From positions 1 through 54,212 of the forward strand of contig NZ_BPEW01000030.1 in the NCBI RefSeq assembly GCF_019654975.1: a stretch of DNA of 54,212 bases, given 5' to 3'. Positions 45,206-53,920 of the stretch are shown one piece after another. Position numbers and translations under genes: made by a program. Each line of letters starts with the position of its first letter. Position 1 is the stretch's first letter. The notes beneath the pieces are model-generated. The model did not search any database and was not told the origin of the DNA. It saw only the letters and a program-made list of their open reading frames with translations. Origin of the DNA: Shewanella sp. c952. GTDB taxonomy: Bacteria; Pseudomonadota; Gammaproteobacteria; Enterobacterales; Shewanellaceae.

Positions 45206-45231
45206 AAAACGGCATCCGAAGATGCCGTTTT
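45206..45231 (-). terminator. Terminator of nusB
   Basis: Arms AAAACGGCATC and GATGCCGTTTT with a CGAA loop. It lies two bases past the nusB stop on the minus strand; the T-tract is short (TTTTGTATGG). Confidence 0.8.
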
Positions 45232-45233
45232 GA

Positions 45234-45641
45234 CTATTTAGTTCTTGCTACTAACTTATCCAGAATACCGTTAACGAACTTATGTCCATCTTCAGCGCCG
45301 AATGATTTGGCAAGCTCGATAGCTTCGTTAATCGCTACCTTATATGGAACATCTTTACGGAAAGTCAATTCATAAGTCGCTAAGCGTACAATCGCTTTCT
45401 CAACCGGATCAACTTCATCCATAGGACGAACCAAAAATGGAGTGATAAGCTCATCCAATTGGCTTTTCTTTGTTGCGACGCCACCTAATAGCTCACGAAA
45501 GTAAGCTATATCGACACCATCAACATTTTGTTCAGTTAGAAACTCATGCTCAACGTCAGCAATATTGTTGCCACTTAGCTGCCAAGAGTAAATGGCCTGA
45601 ACCGCTAAACGACGTGCCTTTCGGCGCTCTGAAGGCTTCAT
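45234..45641 (-). CDS. nusB: Transcription antitermination factor NusB
   Basis: RNA-binding partner of NusE (S10) in rRNA antitermination. 135 residues, all-helical. The Arg-rich start KPSERRKARRLAVQAIYSWQLSG, the middle MDEVDPVEKAIVRLATYEL and the end KSFGAEDGHKFVNGILDKLV are family motifs. It follows ribH by 14 bases, the conserved ribH-nusB pair. Confidence 0.96.
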   Translation of the reverse strand: MKPSERRKARRLAVQAIYSWQLSGNNIADVEHEFLTEQNVDGVDIAYFRELLGGVATKKSQLDELITPFLVRPMDEVDPVEKAIVRLATYELTFRKDVPYKVAINEAIELAKSFGAEDGHKFVNGILDKLVARTK

Positions 45642-45655
45642 TAAATTGTCCTAAA

Positions 45656-46132
45656 TTACAGCTGTTCTTCAAGTGCTTGCAAAACGTTAACCATCTCTAG
45701 CAGACCCAAAGCAGCTTCACCGCCTTTGTTACCTGCTTTAGTACCTGAACGCTCAATAGCTTGTTCAATGGTATCTGTGGTTAAAACGCCGAATGAAACA
45801 GGAATATCATACTCAAGTGCAACTTGAGCTAACCCTTTATTACATTCGCCTGCAACAAAATCAAAATGAGGTGTACCACCACGGATAACCGCACCAAGTG
45901 AGATTATTCCGTCAAATTTTCCGCTTGCCGCAACACGACGGGCAGCAAGTGGCAGTTCAACAGCGCCAGGCACTTTAATTACAGTGATGTTTTCATCTGC
46001 AACTTGACCAAAACGCTTTAGAGTGTCTACCGCACCATCAAGCAAACTATCTACTACAAAGCTGTTGAAACGTGAAACTACGATCGCAATTTTTGCGTTT
46101 TTCGATTCGATATTACCTTGAACTACGTTCAT
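45656..46132 (-). CDS. ribH: 6,7-dimethyl-8-ribityllumazine synthase
   Basis: Penultimate enzyme of riboflavin synthesis; condenses the ribityl pyrimidine with dihydroxybutanone phosphate. 158 residues. Motifs: VSRFNSFVVDSLLDGA, KVPGAVELPLAA, GAVIRGGTPHFDFVAGE (with the active-site His) and SFGVLTTDT. It lies between ribBA and nusB. Confidence 0.97.
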   Translation of the reverse strand: MNVVQGNIESKNAKIAIVVSRFNSFVVDSLLDGAVDTLKRFGQVADENITVIKVPGAVELPLAARRVAASGKFDGIISLGAVIRGGTPHFDFVAGECNKGLAQVALEYDIPVSFGVLTTDTIEQAIERSGTKAGNKGGEAALGLLEMVNVLQALEEQL

Positions 46133-46277
46133 TTATCTTACCTAAATTAGCTTAATTACCCAGCATGGGGGCGGAAGAGGCGGTATGATACCACAGCCAC
46201 TAACGCTGATCCCTATGCAATTTATAAGAAAAGTGTGAAATTGTACCTCGGGCAATAATAATCACCGCGAGCAAAAT

Positions 46278-47381
46278 TTATTCTGCTATATATTCAGTCA
46301 CTTCTAGACCAAAGCCAGAGAGTGAGTGGTAACGCTTTGGTGAACTCAACAGACGCATAGACGTTACACCCACATTAGCGAGTATTTGAGAGCCAACACC
46401 AACTTGGCGAGACGTACCCTGCCACTTAGCTGTAATAGGTGCGCTGCCGTTATCTTCAGCTTCGAATGCTTTAACTTTAGCTAAAATATCACTGCTATGC
46501 TCTTGATGACCAAGCAACACAAGCACACCGCCTTCATCACCAATACGCTGCATTGCCTTCTCTAACGGCCAGCTACGCTGCTGATCACGCTCAGAATGCA
46601 ATAAGTCGTTAAAGGTATTTTGTAGGTGAACACGAACCAGAGCATTCTCGGTAACAGGACCTTTAACTAACACATAATGTAATTGGTTATCGATAGTGTC
46701 ACGGAAAGTGAGCATATCAAACTCGCCAAAACGAGTCGGTAACTTACACTGTGCTTCACGGACCACACTGGTCTCTTTCGTGTTGCGATACTCAATTAAG
46801 TCAGCAATGGTGCCCATCTTTAAACCGTGCTTTTCAGCAAAGATTTCAAGATCGGGACGACGCGCCATTGTGCCGTCGTCGTTTAGAATCTCAACGATAA
46901 CTGATGATGCTTCAAAGCCTGCAAGCCTTGCCAAATCACAGCCAGCTTCAGTGTGACCAGCGCGAATAAGCACCCCGCCCTCTTGCGCCATCAATGGAAA
47001 AATATGACCTGGTTGAACGATATCAGCAGGCTTTGCATCTTTACCGACAGCCGCTTTAACAGTCACTGCACGATCTTGAGCTGATATTCCGGTTGTAACA
47101 CCCTCAGCCGCTTCAATAGACACGGTAAAGTTAGTTGAAAACTGTGCATTATTATTTGTCACCATCAGCGGAAGATTTAACTGCTGGCAGCGCTCTTTGG
47201 TTAATGTCTGGCAAATAAGACCACGGCCGAAGGTAGCCATAAAGTTAACAGCCTCAGGCGTCACCATGTCAGCAGCCATAATAAGGTCGCCTTCATTTTC
47301 TCTGTCTTCATCATCCATCAAGATAACCATCTTACCTAGACGAATATCTTCAATGATCTCTTCTATACTATGTAACGCCAT
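46278..47381 (-). CDS. ribBA: DHBP synthase with degenerate GTP cyclohydrolase II half
   Basis: 367 residues. The N-terminal half (about 1-200) is a normal 3,4-dihydroxy-2-butanone-4-phosphate synthase: DDEDRENEGDLI, FMATFGRGLICQTL, RAGHTEAGCDLARLAG. The C-terminal half aligns with GTP cyclohydrolase II but lacks the zinc-binding cysteines: where a normal protein has HSECLTGD and then C-D-C, this one reads RVHLQNTFNDLLHSERDQQ. It should therefore make DHBP but not open GTP. This matches the known RibBX class of proteobacteria. A separate functional ribA or ribBA is expected elsewhere. I see no FMN riboswitch upstream. Confidence 0.92.
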   Translation of the reverse strand: MALHSIEEIIEDIRLGKMVILMDDEDRENEGDLIMAADMVTPEAVNFMATFGRGLICQTLTKERCQQLNLPLMVTNNNAQFSTNFTVSIEAAEGVTTGISAQDRAVTVKAAVGKDAKPADIVQPGHIFPLMAQEGGVLIRAGHTEAGCDLARLAGFEASSVIVEILNDDGTMARRPDLEIFAEKHGLKMGTIADLIEYRNTKETSVVREAQCKLPTRFGEFDMLTFRDTIDNQLHYVLVKGPVTENALVRVHLQNTFNDLLHSERDQQRSWPLEKAMQRIGDEGGVLVLLGHQEHSSDILAKVKAFEAEDNGSAPITAKWQGTSRQVGVGSQILANVGVTSMRLLSSPKRYHSLSGFGLEVTEYIAE

Positions 47382-47528
47382 GTTTAGACCTTTATTTTTG
47401 TATTACTGCGTTAGCTGAGGTCGCTAATCAATAAGCCGCTTGTGGCACAGCAGTAAATAAATGTAATGATTATTTTGTAGGATTTTCTAATGACAAATTC
47501 TATCGTTAAAATAGTCTTAAGCCAGTTT

Positions 47529-48194
47529 TTATCTTAAAAAACCTGAGCGAGCTAACAAATCCATAGTAACTTCTGACTTAGGTTGCTCTGCTTGCTGCTC
47601 TGATGAATAGCTCATCAACCTTTCTAAGTGACGGGCAATAAGATCAACTTCGATATTGACACTATCCCCTGCCTTCAAATTTATTAACGTTGTTTCGCCT
47701 GCGGTATGAGGCACGATGGTCAATCTAAAACGATGCCCTTGCACTTCATTAACCGTCAAGCTGACACCATCGATTGTGATTGAACCTTTATGCGCAATGT
47801 AGCGACCGAGCTCAGCAGCAGGCGTCAGCCAAAATTCTATGGCTTGGCCTCGCACTTGCCTGTCATCTACACGGGCAATTCCATCAACATGGCCACTAAC
47901 CATATGCCCACCAAGACGGGTTGTTGGTGTAACCGCTTTCTCTAGGTTTACAGCAGTACCAACGGCGTAATGAGCAAAGCCAGTTAAGCTAACGGTTTCG
48001 GCAGATATATCGGCAACATAACCATCAGCTAGACGCTCTACAACCGTTAAACACACACCGTTTGTCGCAATACTATCACCTAGCTTTACATCCGACAGAT
48101 CAAGTTTTGCACTTGCGACCGTTAATCTAATGTCATCACCACGGCGTTCTACTTTACGCAGATGACCTACCGATTCAATAATTCCAGTAAACAT
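47529..48194 (-). CDS. ribE: Riboflavin synthase, alpha subunit
   Basis: Last step of riboflavin synthesis; dismutates two lumazine molecules. 221 residues in two similar beta-barrel halves: MFTGIIESVG at the start with SIATNGVCLTV, and the second half with YIAHKGSITIDGVSLTVN. It is separated from ribD by four bases. The gene is called ribC in E. coli. Confidence 0.96.
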   Translation of the reverse strand: MFTGIIESVGHLRKVERRGDDIRLTVASAKLDLSDVKLGDSIATNGVCLTVVERLADGYVADISAETVSLTGFAHYAVGTAVNLEKAVTPTTRLGGHMVSGHVDGIARVDDRQVRGQAIEFWLTPAAELGRYIAHKGSITIDGVSLTVNEVQGHRFRLTIVPHTAGETTLINLKAGDSVNIEVDLIARHLERLMSYSSEQQAEQPKSEVTMDLLARSGFLR

Positions 48195-48198
48195 AAGG

Positions 48199-49320
48199 TT
48201 AGTTACTCATTCTTAATGTTAAGCGGGTATCTTTACCCACTTTTCGTTCATCTATTACATCAATACTTGGGATTTCGGACATTTTCTCGAAATCGGGCAG
48301 CGCGAGTAGATCTCTACCGCCACCGCCTAGTATCTTCATCGCTTGATATAAAATAATCTCATCGACAGCATGACTTGCTACAAACGCACCGGCAAGCGTG
48401 GCTCCAGCCTCCACTAGCACTGAATTACAGGTTTTACCTAACAGAGAGAGTAAAGCTTTAAGATCCACTCGATTATCTGTAGCTGGCAACACTTGATGAC
48501 TCACATGAGCAGGCCATTCTGACTTTACAGATTCCGGATAGTCGCGAGTGCTCACAAGCAATATTGGGCTAGTAACACTAAACATTTTCAACGTAGCCCC
48601 CAGCCTAGCTTGGCTATCTAATATTACACGTAAAGGCTGGTGCACTTCTGCTGGTGCGATCTCATTTGCTAAAGAACCTAATTCACTGTGACGGACATTT
48701 AAACTAGGGTTATCAGCTAAGACCGTTTCAACGCCAGTGATCAAAGCGCAGTGTCTCGCACGAACTCGCTGCACATCCCTTCGAGCTTCAGGACCTGTAA
48801 TCCATTTTGACTCACCGTTAGATAATGCCGTTTTACCATCGAGGCTAGCGGCTAACTTAACCGTTACCCATGGCAAGCCTTGCTCCATACGCTTTAAAAA
48901 ACCAAGGTTAACCTGCTTAGCAACATCGGTTAGTAAACCAACATCAACCTTAATTCCAGCCGCTTGTAACATCGCGATACCGCGGCCCGATACTTGCGGA
49001 TTAGGGTCTGTAACCGCAACGACAACGCGGCTCACTCCGGCGTCAATCAGTGCTTTAGCACAAGGAGGGGTGCGGCCGTAATGGCTACAGGGTTCAAGAG
49101 TAACGTAGGCTGTTGCGCCTTTGGCGTCATCCCCCGCCATATTAAGGGCGTAAACTTCAGCGTGGGGACCGCCTGCGCGTATATGATAACCTTCGCCGAT
49201 AATCACGCTATCTTTGACGATAACGCTGCCAACACACGGATTGGGTCTGGTGGTGTAGAGCCCTTTTTGTGCTAATTCAATAGCGAGGCTCATCATTTGA
49301 TTGTCTTCAGTTGACCACAT
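48199..49320 (-). CDS. ribD: Bifunctional pyrimidine deaminase/reductase RibD
   Basis: Deaminates and then reduces the pyrimidine intermediate of riboflavin synthesis. 373 residues. The N-terminal deaminase carries zinc ligands in GGPHAEVYAL and EPCSHYGRTPPCAKALI (about 50-95). The C-terminal reductase begins near residue 150 (WVTVKLAASLDGKTAL) and binds NADPH. The start follows nrdR by 46 bases, and the end is four bases from ribE. Confidence 0.96.
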   Translation of the reverse strand: MWSTEDNQMMSLAIELAQKGLYTTRPNPCVGSVIVKDSVIIGEGYHIRAGGPHAEVYALNMAGDDAKGATAYVTLEPCSHYGRTPPCAKALIDAGVSRVVVAVTDPNPQVSGRGIAMLQAAGIKVDVGLLTDVAKQVNLGFLKRMEQGLPWVTVKLAASLDGKTALSNGESKWITGPEARRDVQRVRARHCALITGVETVLADNPSLNVRHSELGSLANEIAPAEVHQPLRVILDSQARLGATLKMFSVTSPILLVSTRDYPESVKSEWPAHVSHQVLPATDNRVDLKALLSLLGKTCNSVLVEAGATLAGAFVASHAVDEIILYQAMKILGGGGRDLLALPDFEKMSEIPSIDVIDERKVGKDTRLTLRMSN

Positions 49321-49366
49321 AATGTAGCGAGTTCCGATTAATCAATTAGATAATAAATGGGTATGA

Positions 49367-49816
49367 CTATTTCTGTAAGTTCGCGATAGCTTCGCCAAAT
49401 TCAGACACATCTTCAAACGCGCGATAAACCGATGCAAAACGAATATAAGCCACCTTATCGAGATTAACCAATTGGTCCATCATTAGGTTACCAATCATTT
49501 CTGATTTGACTTCGCGTTCGCCGGTTGCGCGTAGTGTTGATTTAATCTTAGTTAAAGACTGTTCAATTTGATCCATCGATACCGGTCTTTTTTCTACGGC
49601 TCGAAGCATGCCGCCACGGAGCTTTTCTTCATCGAAAGGCTGTCGACTGCCATCTTGCTTCACCACTCGAGGCATAACAAGTTCAGCACCTTCAAAAGTA
49701 GTATAACGCTCATGGCACTGCACGCACTCTCTACGACGACGTACTTGATGACCATCAGCGACGAGTCGCGAGTCAATCACTTTAGTGTCTGTTGCGCTGC
49801 AAAATGGACAATGCAT
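49367..49816 (-). CDS. nrdR: Transcriptional repressor NrdR
   Basis: Zinc-finger/ATP-cone repressor of ribonucleotide reductase genes. 149 residues: zinc ribbon CPFC...RRRRECVQCHERYTTFE (about 3-47), then the ATP-cone (about 49-139, VVKQDGSRQPFDEEKLRGGMLRA). The ribosome site GGAGG is strong. First gene of the nrdR-ribD-ribE-ribBA-ribH-nusB unit, a standard gammaproteobacterial order. Confidence 0.97.
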   Translation of the reverse strand: MHCPFCSATDTKVIDSRLVADGHQVRRRRECVQCHERYTTFEGAELVMPRVVKQDGSRQPFDEEKLRGGMLRAVEKRPVSMDQIEQSLTKIKSTLRATGEREVKSEMIGNLMMDQLVNLDKVAYIRFASVYRAFEDVSEFGEAIANLQK

Positions 49817-49883
49817 CTGGCCTCCGGTCAGTTAATAAATGGAACAAAATACGGGTATCAAATTTGGCTGAAATGCCAACAAA

Positions 49884-49907
49884 AATGGCCGCATAAATGC
49901 GGCCATT
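49884..49907 (-). terminator. Terminator of glyA
   Basis: An 11-base perfect stem AATGGCCGCAT/ATGCGGCCATT with a T-rich tract (TTTTTGTTGG) on the minus strand, about 27 bases past the glyA stop. It separates glyA from the nrdR-rib operon. Confidence 0.87.
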
Positions 49908-49934
49908 AAAGTTTACCTGATTTAACGCTTAAGG

Positions 49935-51191
49935 TTAACCGTAAACAGGGAACTTAGCGCATAATTCAAGAACCTGCGCTTTCACTCGCTCGCTAACTGC
50001 AAGATCAGTAATATCATCAAGGACGTCACACATCCAGTTAGTCAGTAATACTGATTCTTGTTCACCAAAACCACGACGGGTAATAGCAGGAGAACCAATA
50101 CGCAGACCAGATGTTACAAATGGTGAGCGTGGGTCATTCGGCACTGAGTTTTTGTTAACCGTGATGTTTGCGTTACCCAATGCGGCGTCAGCATCTTTAC
50201 CCGTCATATCTTTGCTGATCAAATCAAGCAAGAATAGGTGGTTATCGGTACCGCCAGAAACAACATCATAACCACGCTCAATGAAAGTGCGTGCCATTGC
50301 TTTTGCGTTAACAACTACTTGCTCTTGGTATGTTGTAAATTCTGGGTCAAGTGCTTCTTTAAATGCAACCGCTTTAGCAGCGATAACATGCATTAAAGGA
50401 CCACCTTGGCCACCAGGGAATACAGCAGAGTTAAGCTTCTTGTAAATAGCTTCGTCATTAATGGCTGATAAGATCAAACCGCCACGTGGGCCTGCTAGTG
50501 TCTTATGCGTTGTGGTTGTCACAACATGCGCATGCGGCAATGGGTTTGGATAGATACCTGCAGCAACAAGACCTGCAACGTGAGCCATATCGACAAATAA
50601 GTAAGCACCGACTTTATCTGCGATTTCACGGAACTTGCCCCAATCAACGATACCTGAGTATGCACTGAAACCTGCAATAATCATTTTAGGCTTATGTTCA
50701 ACAGCTAAGCGCTCAACTTCAGCGTAATCAATTTTGCCTGTTGATTCATCAATACCGTACTGAACAGCATTATATAACTTACCAGAGAAGCTAACGTGTG
50801 AACCGTGAGTTAAATGACCACCATGAGCAAGGCTCATACCTAGAACGGTATCACCACCTTCTAGAAGTGCCATGAACACTGCCGCATTAGCTTGTGAGCC
50901 TGAGTGTGGCTGTACGTTTGCGTACGTTGCACCAAACAACTCTTTTGCGCGTGAAATCGCTAACTCTTCAACGATATCTACATGCTCACAACCGCCATAA
51001 TAACGTTTGCCTGGGTAACCTTCGGCATACTTGTTAGTAAGCTGAGTACCTTGTGCTTCAATAACGCGAGGACTTGTATAGTTTTCTGAAGCAATGAGTT
51101 CGATGTGCTCTTCTTGACGACGAGTTTCATCTTCAATCGCTGCAAACAGTTGTGGATCGTAATCCGCGATATTCATGTCTTTTTTCAGCAT
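49935..51191 (-). CDS. glyA: Serine hydroxymethyltransferase
   Basis: PLP enzyme that moves the one-carbon unit from serine to tetrahydrofolate, making glycine. 418 residues. Motifs: IELIASENYTS near residue 32, HGGHLTHGSHVSFSG, and the PLP-binding Lys in VVTTTTHKTLAGPRGGLIL (about 229). It stands between glyA's own terminator and a 600-base intergenic region; nrdR follows downstream as in E. coli relatives. Confidence 0.97.
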   Translation of the reverse strand: MLKKDMNIADYDPQLFAAIEDETRRQEEHIELIASENYTSPRVIEAQGTQLTNKYAEGYPGKRYYGGCEHVDIVEELAISRAKELFGATYANVQPHSGSQANAAVFMALLEGGDTVLGMSLAHGGHLTHGSHVSFSGKLYNAVQYGIDESTGKIDYAEVERLAVEHKPKMIIAGFSAYSGIVDWGKFREIADKVGAYLFVDMAHVAGLVAAGIYPNPLPHAHVVTTTTHKTLAGPRGGLILSAINDEAIYKKLNSAVFPGGQGGPLMHVIAAKAVAFKEALDPEFTTYQEQVVVNAKAMARTFIERGYDVVSGGTDNHLFLLDLISKDMTGKDADAALGNANITVNKNSVPNDPRSPFVTSGLRIGSPAITRRGFGEQESVLLTNWMCDVLDDITDLAVSERVKAQVLELCAKFPVYG

Positions 51192-51520
51192 TATTCACTC
51201 CAGCTGTAAATTCTTATAGTAGGGTTGCGCGGTATGATACAGCGCAATTGATCACAATCCCAGCATTAGAAACATGAAATTACTTGCATTTAATAGTGAG
51301 TAGCGTTTAGGGAAGTCAAAATTGCAAACATGAACGGCCGCAGCGATTGTATTACATAGTAAAAACACCTTTACCCTATTGATTCATCACCTTGTAGTGT
51401 AAGCACAGAAAACTCTGTTCTAAAAATGGGTCGATTCACCACTTATTAATTCATTTCGGTCTGCTGATATAGCGTCAGCAGTTCACCGGATAATCCCCAC
51501 TATAATCGATATGTTAATAA
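51192..51520. other. glyA upstream region
   Basis: About 330 bases upstream of glyA, presumably holding its promoter. I see no riboswitch, repeat element or gene. Confidence 0.4.
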
Positions 51521-51780
51521 TTAAAGGCACTTCAGATGAGTAGGGGTATCACCATCATCACGAAATGAAAAAGACCAGTCATCAATCGTGGTCAGCGTGC
51601 CACTGCGGTCAAAGTCTTGTTCAACTAAATCGATATAATGAGGTTCAGCCTCGAGCAGTAAGGCAGTGTTTAATCCACTTTAAATTCCCACTGAACAGCT
51701 ATTGAACTCTCATTGATTTCACTTTTGTTGAGGTATAACGGCTGTAAGTTCAGTGATGATTCGAGTAGAATTGTCGCCAT
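51521..51780 (-). pseudogene. Probable decayed gene, unknown
   Basis: On the minus strand an open frame from an ATG at 51780 reads like protein (ATILLESSLNLQPLYLNKSE) and stops at 51670-51672. A different frame then continues without a break to a stop at 51521-51523, reading EPHYIDLVEQDFDRSGTLTT, IDDWSFSFRDD. Joining the two needs one frame shift near 51672-51680. The acidic, low-bias composition of both pieces looks like genuine coding sequence, so this is most likely a frameshifted or remnant gene. The family is not recognised. There is no good ribosome site, and its 5' end abuts the ettA start region. Confidence 0.5.
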
Positions 51781-51801
51781 TCCCAGTCAAAGAGAAATGA
51801 A

Positions 51802-53469
51802 ATGGCTCAGTTTGTATACAGCATGCTTAGAGTGGGCAAGATTGTTCCGCCTAAAAAGCAAATTCTAAAAGATATCTCCTTAAGCTTTTTCCCAGGTGCC
51901 AAAATTGGTGTTTTGGGTCTAAACGGTTCAGGTAAATCAACCCTACTTCGCATTATGGCCGGCCTCGATACCGAAATCGAAGGTGAAGCTAGACCAATGC
52001 AAGATCTTAAAATTGGTTACTTACCGCAAGAACCTAAACTCGATCCGACCCAAACAGTGCGCGAAGCGATTGAAGAAGCAGTTTCTGATGCTAAAAACGC
52101 ACTGGTACGCTTAGACGAAGTTTATGCTCTTTATGCTGAACCAGATGCAGATTTCGATGCGCTAGCTAAAGAACAAGGCCAGCTTGAAGCCATCATCCAG
52201 TCACAAGATGCACATAACCTTGATGTGGTATTAGAACGTGCAGCCAATGCACTTCGCTTACCAGATTGGGATGAAAAAATTGAAGTACTCTCAGGTGGTG
52301 AAAGACGCCGGGTCGCGATTTGTCGCTTATTGCTTGAAAAGCCAGATATGCTGCTACTCGATGAACCGACCAACCACTTGGATGCTGAATCTGTTGCTTG
52401 GTTAGAGCGATTTTTACAAGATTATACCGGTACTGTGGTGGCAATTACCCACGATAGATACTTCCTTGATAATGCCGCGGGTTGGATTTTGGAGCTCGAT
52501 CGCGGTGAAGGGATCCCGTGGGAAGGTAACTACTCTTCTTGGTTAGAGCAAAAAGATGCTCGTTTACAACAAGAGTCTGCCACCCAAAGCGCTCGTCAAA
52601 AAACGATTGCTAAAGAGCTAGAGTGGGTACGTCAAGGGTCTAAAGGGCGCCAGTCTAAAGGTAAGGCGCGTATGGCTCGCTTTGAAGAGCTTAATACCAA
52701 CGATTACCAAAAGCGTAACGAAACCAACGAGCTGTTTATTCCACCAGGGCCACGTTTGGGTGACAAAGTTATTGAGATCAATAACCTGACTAAATCATAC
52801 GGCGACCGAGTACTGATTGATGATTTAAGCTTCTCAGTCCCTAAAGGCGCAATTGTCGGTATTATCGGTGCTAACGGTGCCGGTAAGTCGACGCTGTTCA
52901 AGATGATTTCAGGTGCAGAGCAACCCGATAGCGGCAGTGTTGAGCTAGGAGAGTCAGTACAAATAGCATCAGTAGAGCAGTTCCGCGATTCAATGAACGA
53001 TAAAAATACGGTATGGCAAGAGATCTCTGAAGGCCAAGATATCATGCGTATCAACAACACAGAAATCCCAAGCCGTGCTTATGTAGGCCGCTTTAATTTC
53101 CGTGGTGGCGATCAGCAAAAAATTATCGGCACTCTATCGGGCGGTGAACGCAATCGTGTGCATTTGGCTAAGTTATTACAAGCTGGCGGCAACGTATTAC
53201 TACTCGATGAACCAACCAACGATCTAGATGTTGAAACCTTGCGTGCACTTGAGGAAGCGTTATTAGAGTTTCCAGGTTGTGCCATGGTTATTTCCCATGA
53301 CCGTTGGTTCTTAGATAGAATTGCGACGCACATTCTTGATTACCGCGACGAAGGTAAGGTTAACTTCTACGAAGGTAACTACACCGAATACTCGACGTGG
53401 CTAAAAGATACCTTGGGTACTGATGTTGTTGAACCGCACCGTTTAAAGTACAAACGCATGACTAAATAG
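51802..53469 (+). CDS. ettA: Energy-dependent translational throttle EttA
   Basis: ABC-F ATPase that binds the ribosomal E site and gates translation by ATP/ADP ratio. 555 residues with two ABC domains: Walker A GLNGSGKST (about 39) and GANGAGKST (about 356), signatures LSGGERRRVA and LSGGERNRVH, Walker B LLLDEPTNHLD and LLLDEPTNDLD. The linker between them includes the P-site tRNA interaction motif region (about 245-300) with KGRQSKGKARMARFE. The end HRLKYKRMTK is family-like. Monocistronic, closed by a UUCG-loop terminator. Confidence 0.97.
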   Translation: MAQFVYSMLRVGKIVPPKKQILKDISLSFFPGAKIGVLGLNGSGKSTLLRIMAGLDTEIEGEARPMQDLKIGYLPQEPKLDPTQTVREAIEEAVSDAKNALVRLDEVYALYAEPDADFDALAKEQGQLEAIIQSQDAHNLDVVLERAANALRLPDWDEKIEVLSGGERRRVAICRLLLEKPDMLLLDEPTNHLDAESVAWLERFLQDYTGTVVAITHDRYFLDNAAGWILELDRGEGIPWEGNYSSWLEQKDARLQQESATQSARQKTIAKELEWVRQGSKGRQSKGKARMARFEELNTNDYQKRNETNELFIPPGPRLGDKVIEINNLTKSYGDRVLIDDLSFSVPKGAIVGIIGANGAGKSTLFKMISGAEQPDSGSVELGESVQIASVEQFRDSMNDKNTVWQEISEGQDIMRINNTEIPSRAYVGRFNFRGGDQQKIIGTLSGGERNRVHLAKLLQAGGNVLLLDEPTNDLDVETLRALEEALLEFPGCAMVISHDRWFLDRIATHILDYRDEGKVNFYEGNYTEYSTWLKDTLGTDVVEPHRLKYKRMTK

Positions 53470-53490
53470 TCATAACTTCAGTTCATATAA

Positions 53491-53516
53491 AACAGAGACT
53501 TCGGTCTCTGTTTTTG
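53491..53516 (+). terminator. Terminator of ettA
   Basis: Stem AACAGAGAC/GTCTCTGTT with a stable TTCG tetraloop, followed by TTTTGTTTC. It lies 22 bases past the ettA stop. Confidence 0.9.
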
Positions 53517-53720
53517 TTTCTACCAGCCTGTTTGTCACGCCAGTTTTCTGCCTGCCGTCAAATTAATAGCGCAACAATGCACAATCTAATTGTATAGTTA
53601 ATTTAACTGCAGCAATATACTTTATGCATTATACCACCATAAACAATCTTCGATGAGTTTTTGGTACATCGAGACTACCAACGTTGGTCATTCTGTGAAT
53701 AATTTTAAACTGAGTTTTCA
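53517..53720. other. Intergenic region after ettA
   Basis: About 200 bases, AT-rich, with no gene or recognisable repeat. Confidence 0.4.
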
Positions 53721-53885
53721 GTGAGATACGGTTTAATTCCCCTTGCGGTTATTTGTTGATTCTCAAGCAACTCATTTGCAAAATTAAAAGTGATTCCCCC
53801 TACCGAAGAGGGTCTGTTTGAGCAAATTGAAAGCCAATATGATATAGACTCTGAGCCTGACGAATCCCCACAAAAAGACAAATAG
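53721..53885 (+). pseudogene. Small exported-protein ORF with in-frame TGA
   Basis: From a GTG at 53721 the frame reads RYGLIPLAVIC, TGA (53757-53759), FSSNSFAKLKVIPP and ends EPDESPQKDK at a TAG (53883-53885). With a sense codon at the TGA the first 20 residues form a good signal peptide (basic start, hydrophobic core, SFA cleavage site) before an acidic 34-residue mature part. The simplest reading is a gene broken by one stop mutation. No family is recognised, and the ribosome site is weak. Selenocysteine is unlikely because the TGA falls in the signal core. Confidence 0.45.
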
Positions 53886-53920
53886 AAATAATGAGATAGG
53901 CAAAATAATAAGGAACATTC

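Larger units (their letters stand above)
44898..45233. other. Intergenic region between nusB and thiL
   Basis: 336 bases that contain the 164-bp element at 44999-45162 and the nusB terminator. In many relatives nusB and thiL are close and cotranscribed; here they are pushed apart. Confidence 0.6.

Noticed and set aside
47382..47528. Search for an FMN riboswitch before the rib genes
   Set aside because: The spacers upstream of ribBA, ribE and ribD show no RFN-like conserved core; the largest gap is under 150 bases.
53757..53759. In-frame TGA as a selenocysteine codon
   Set aside because: It falls in the hydrophobic core of a signal peptide and no clear SECIS hairpin follows; a stop mutation is simpler.
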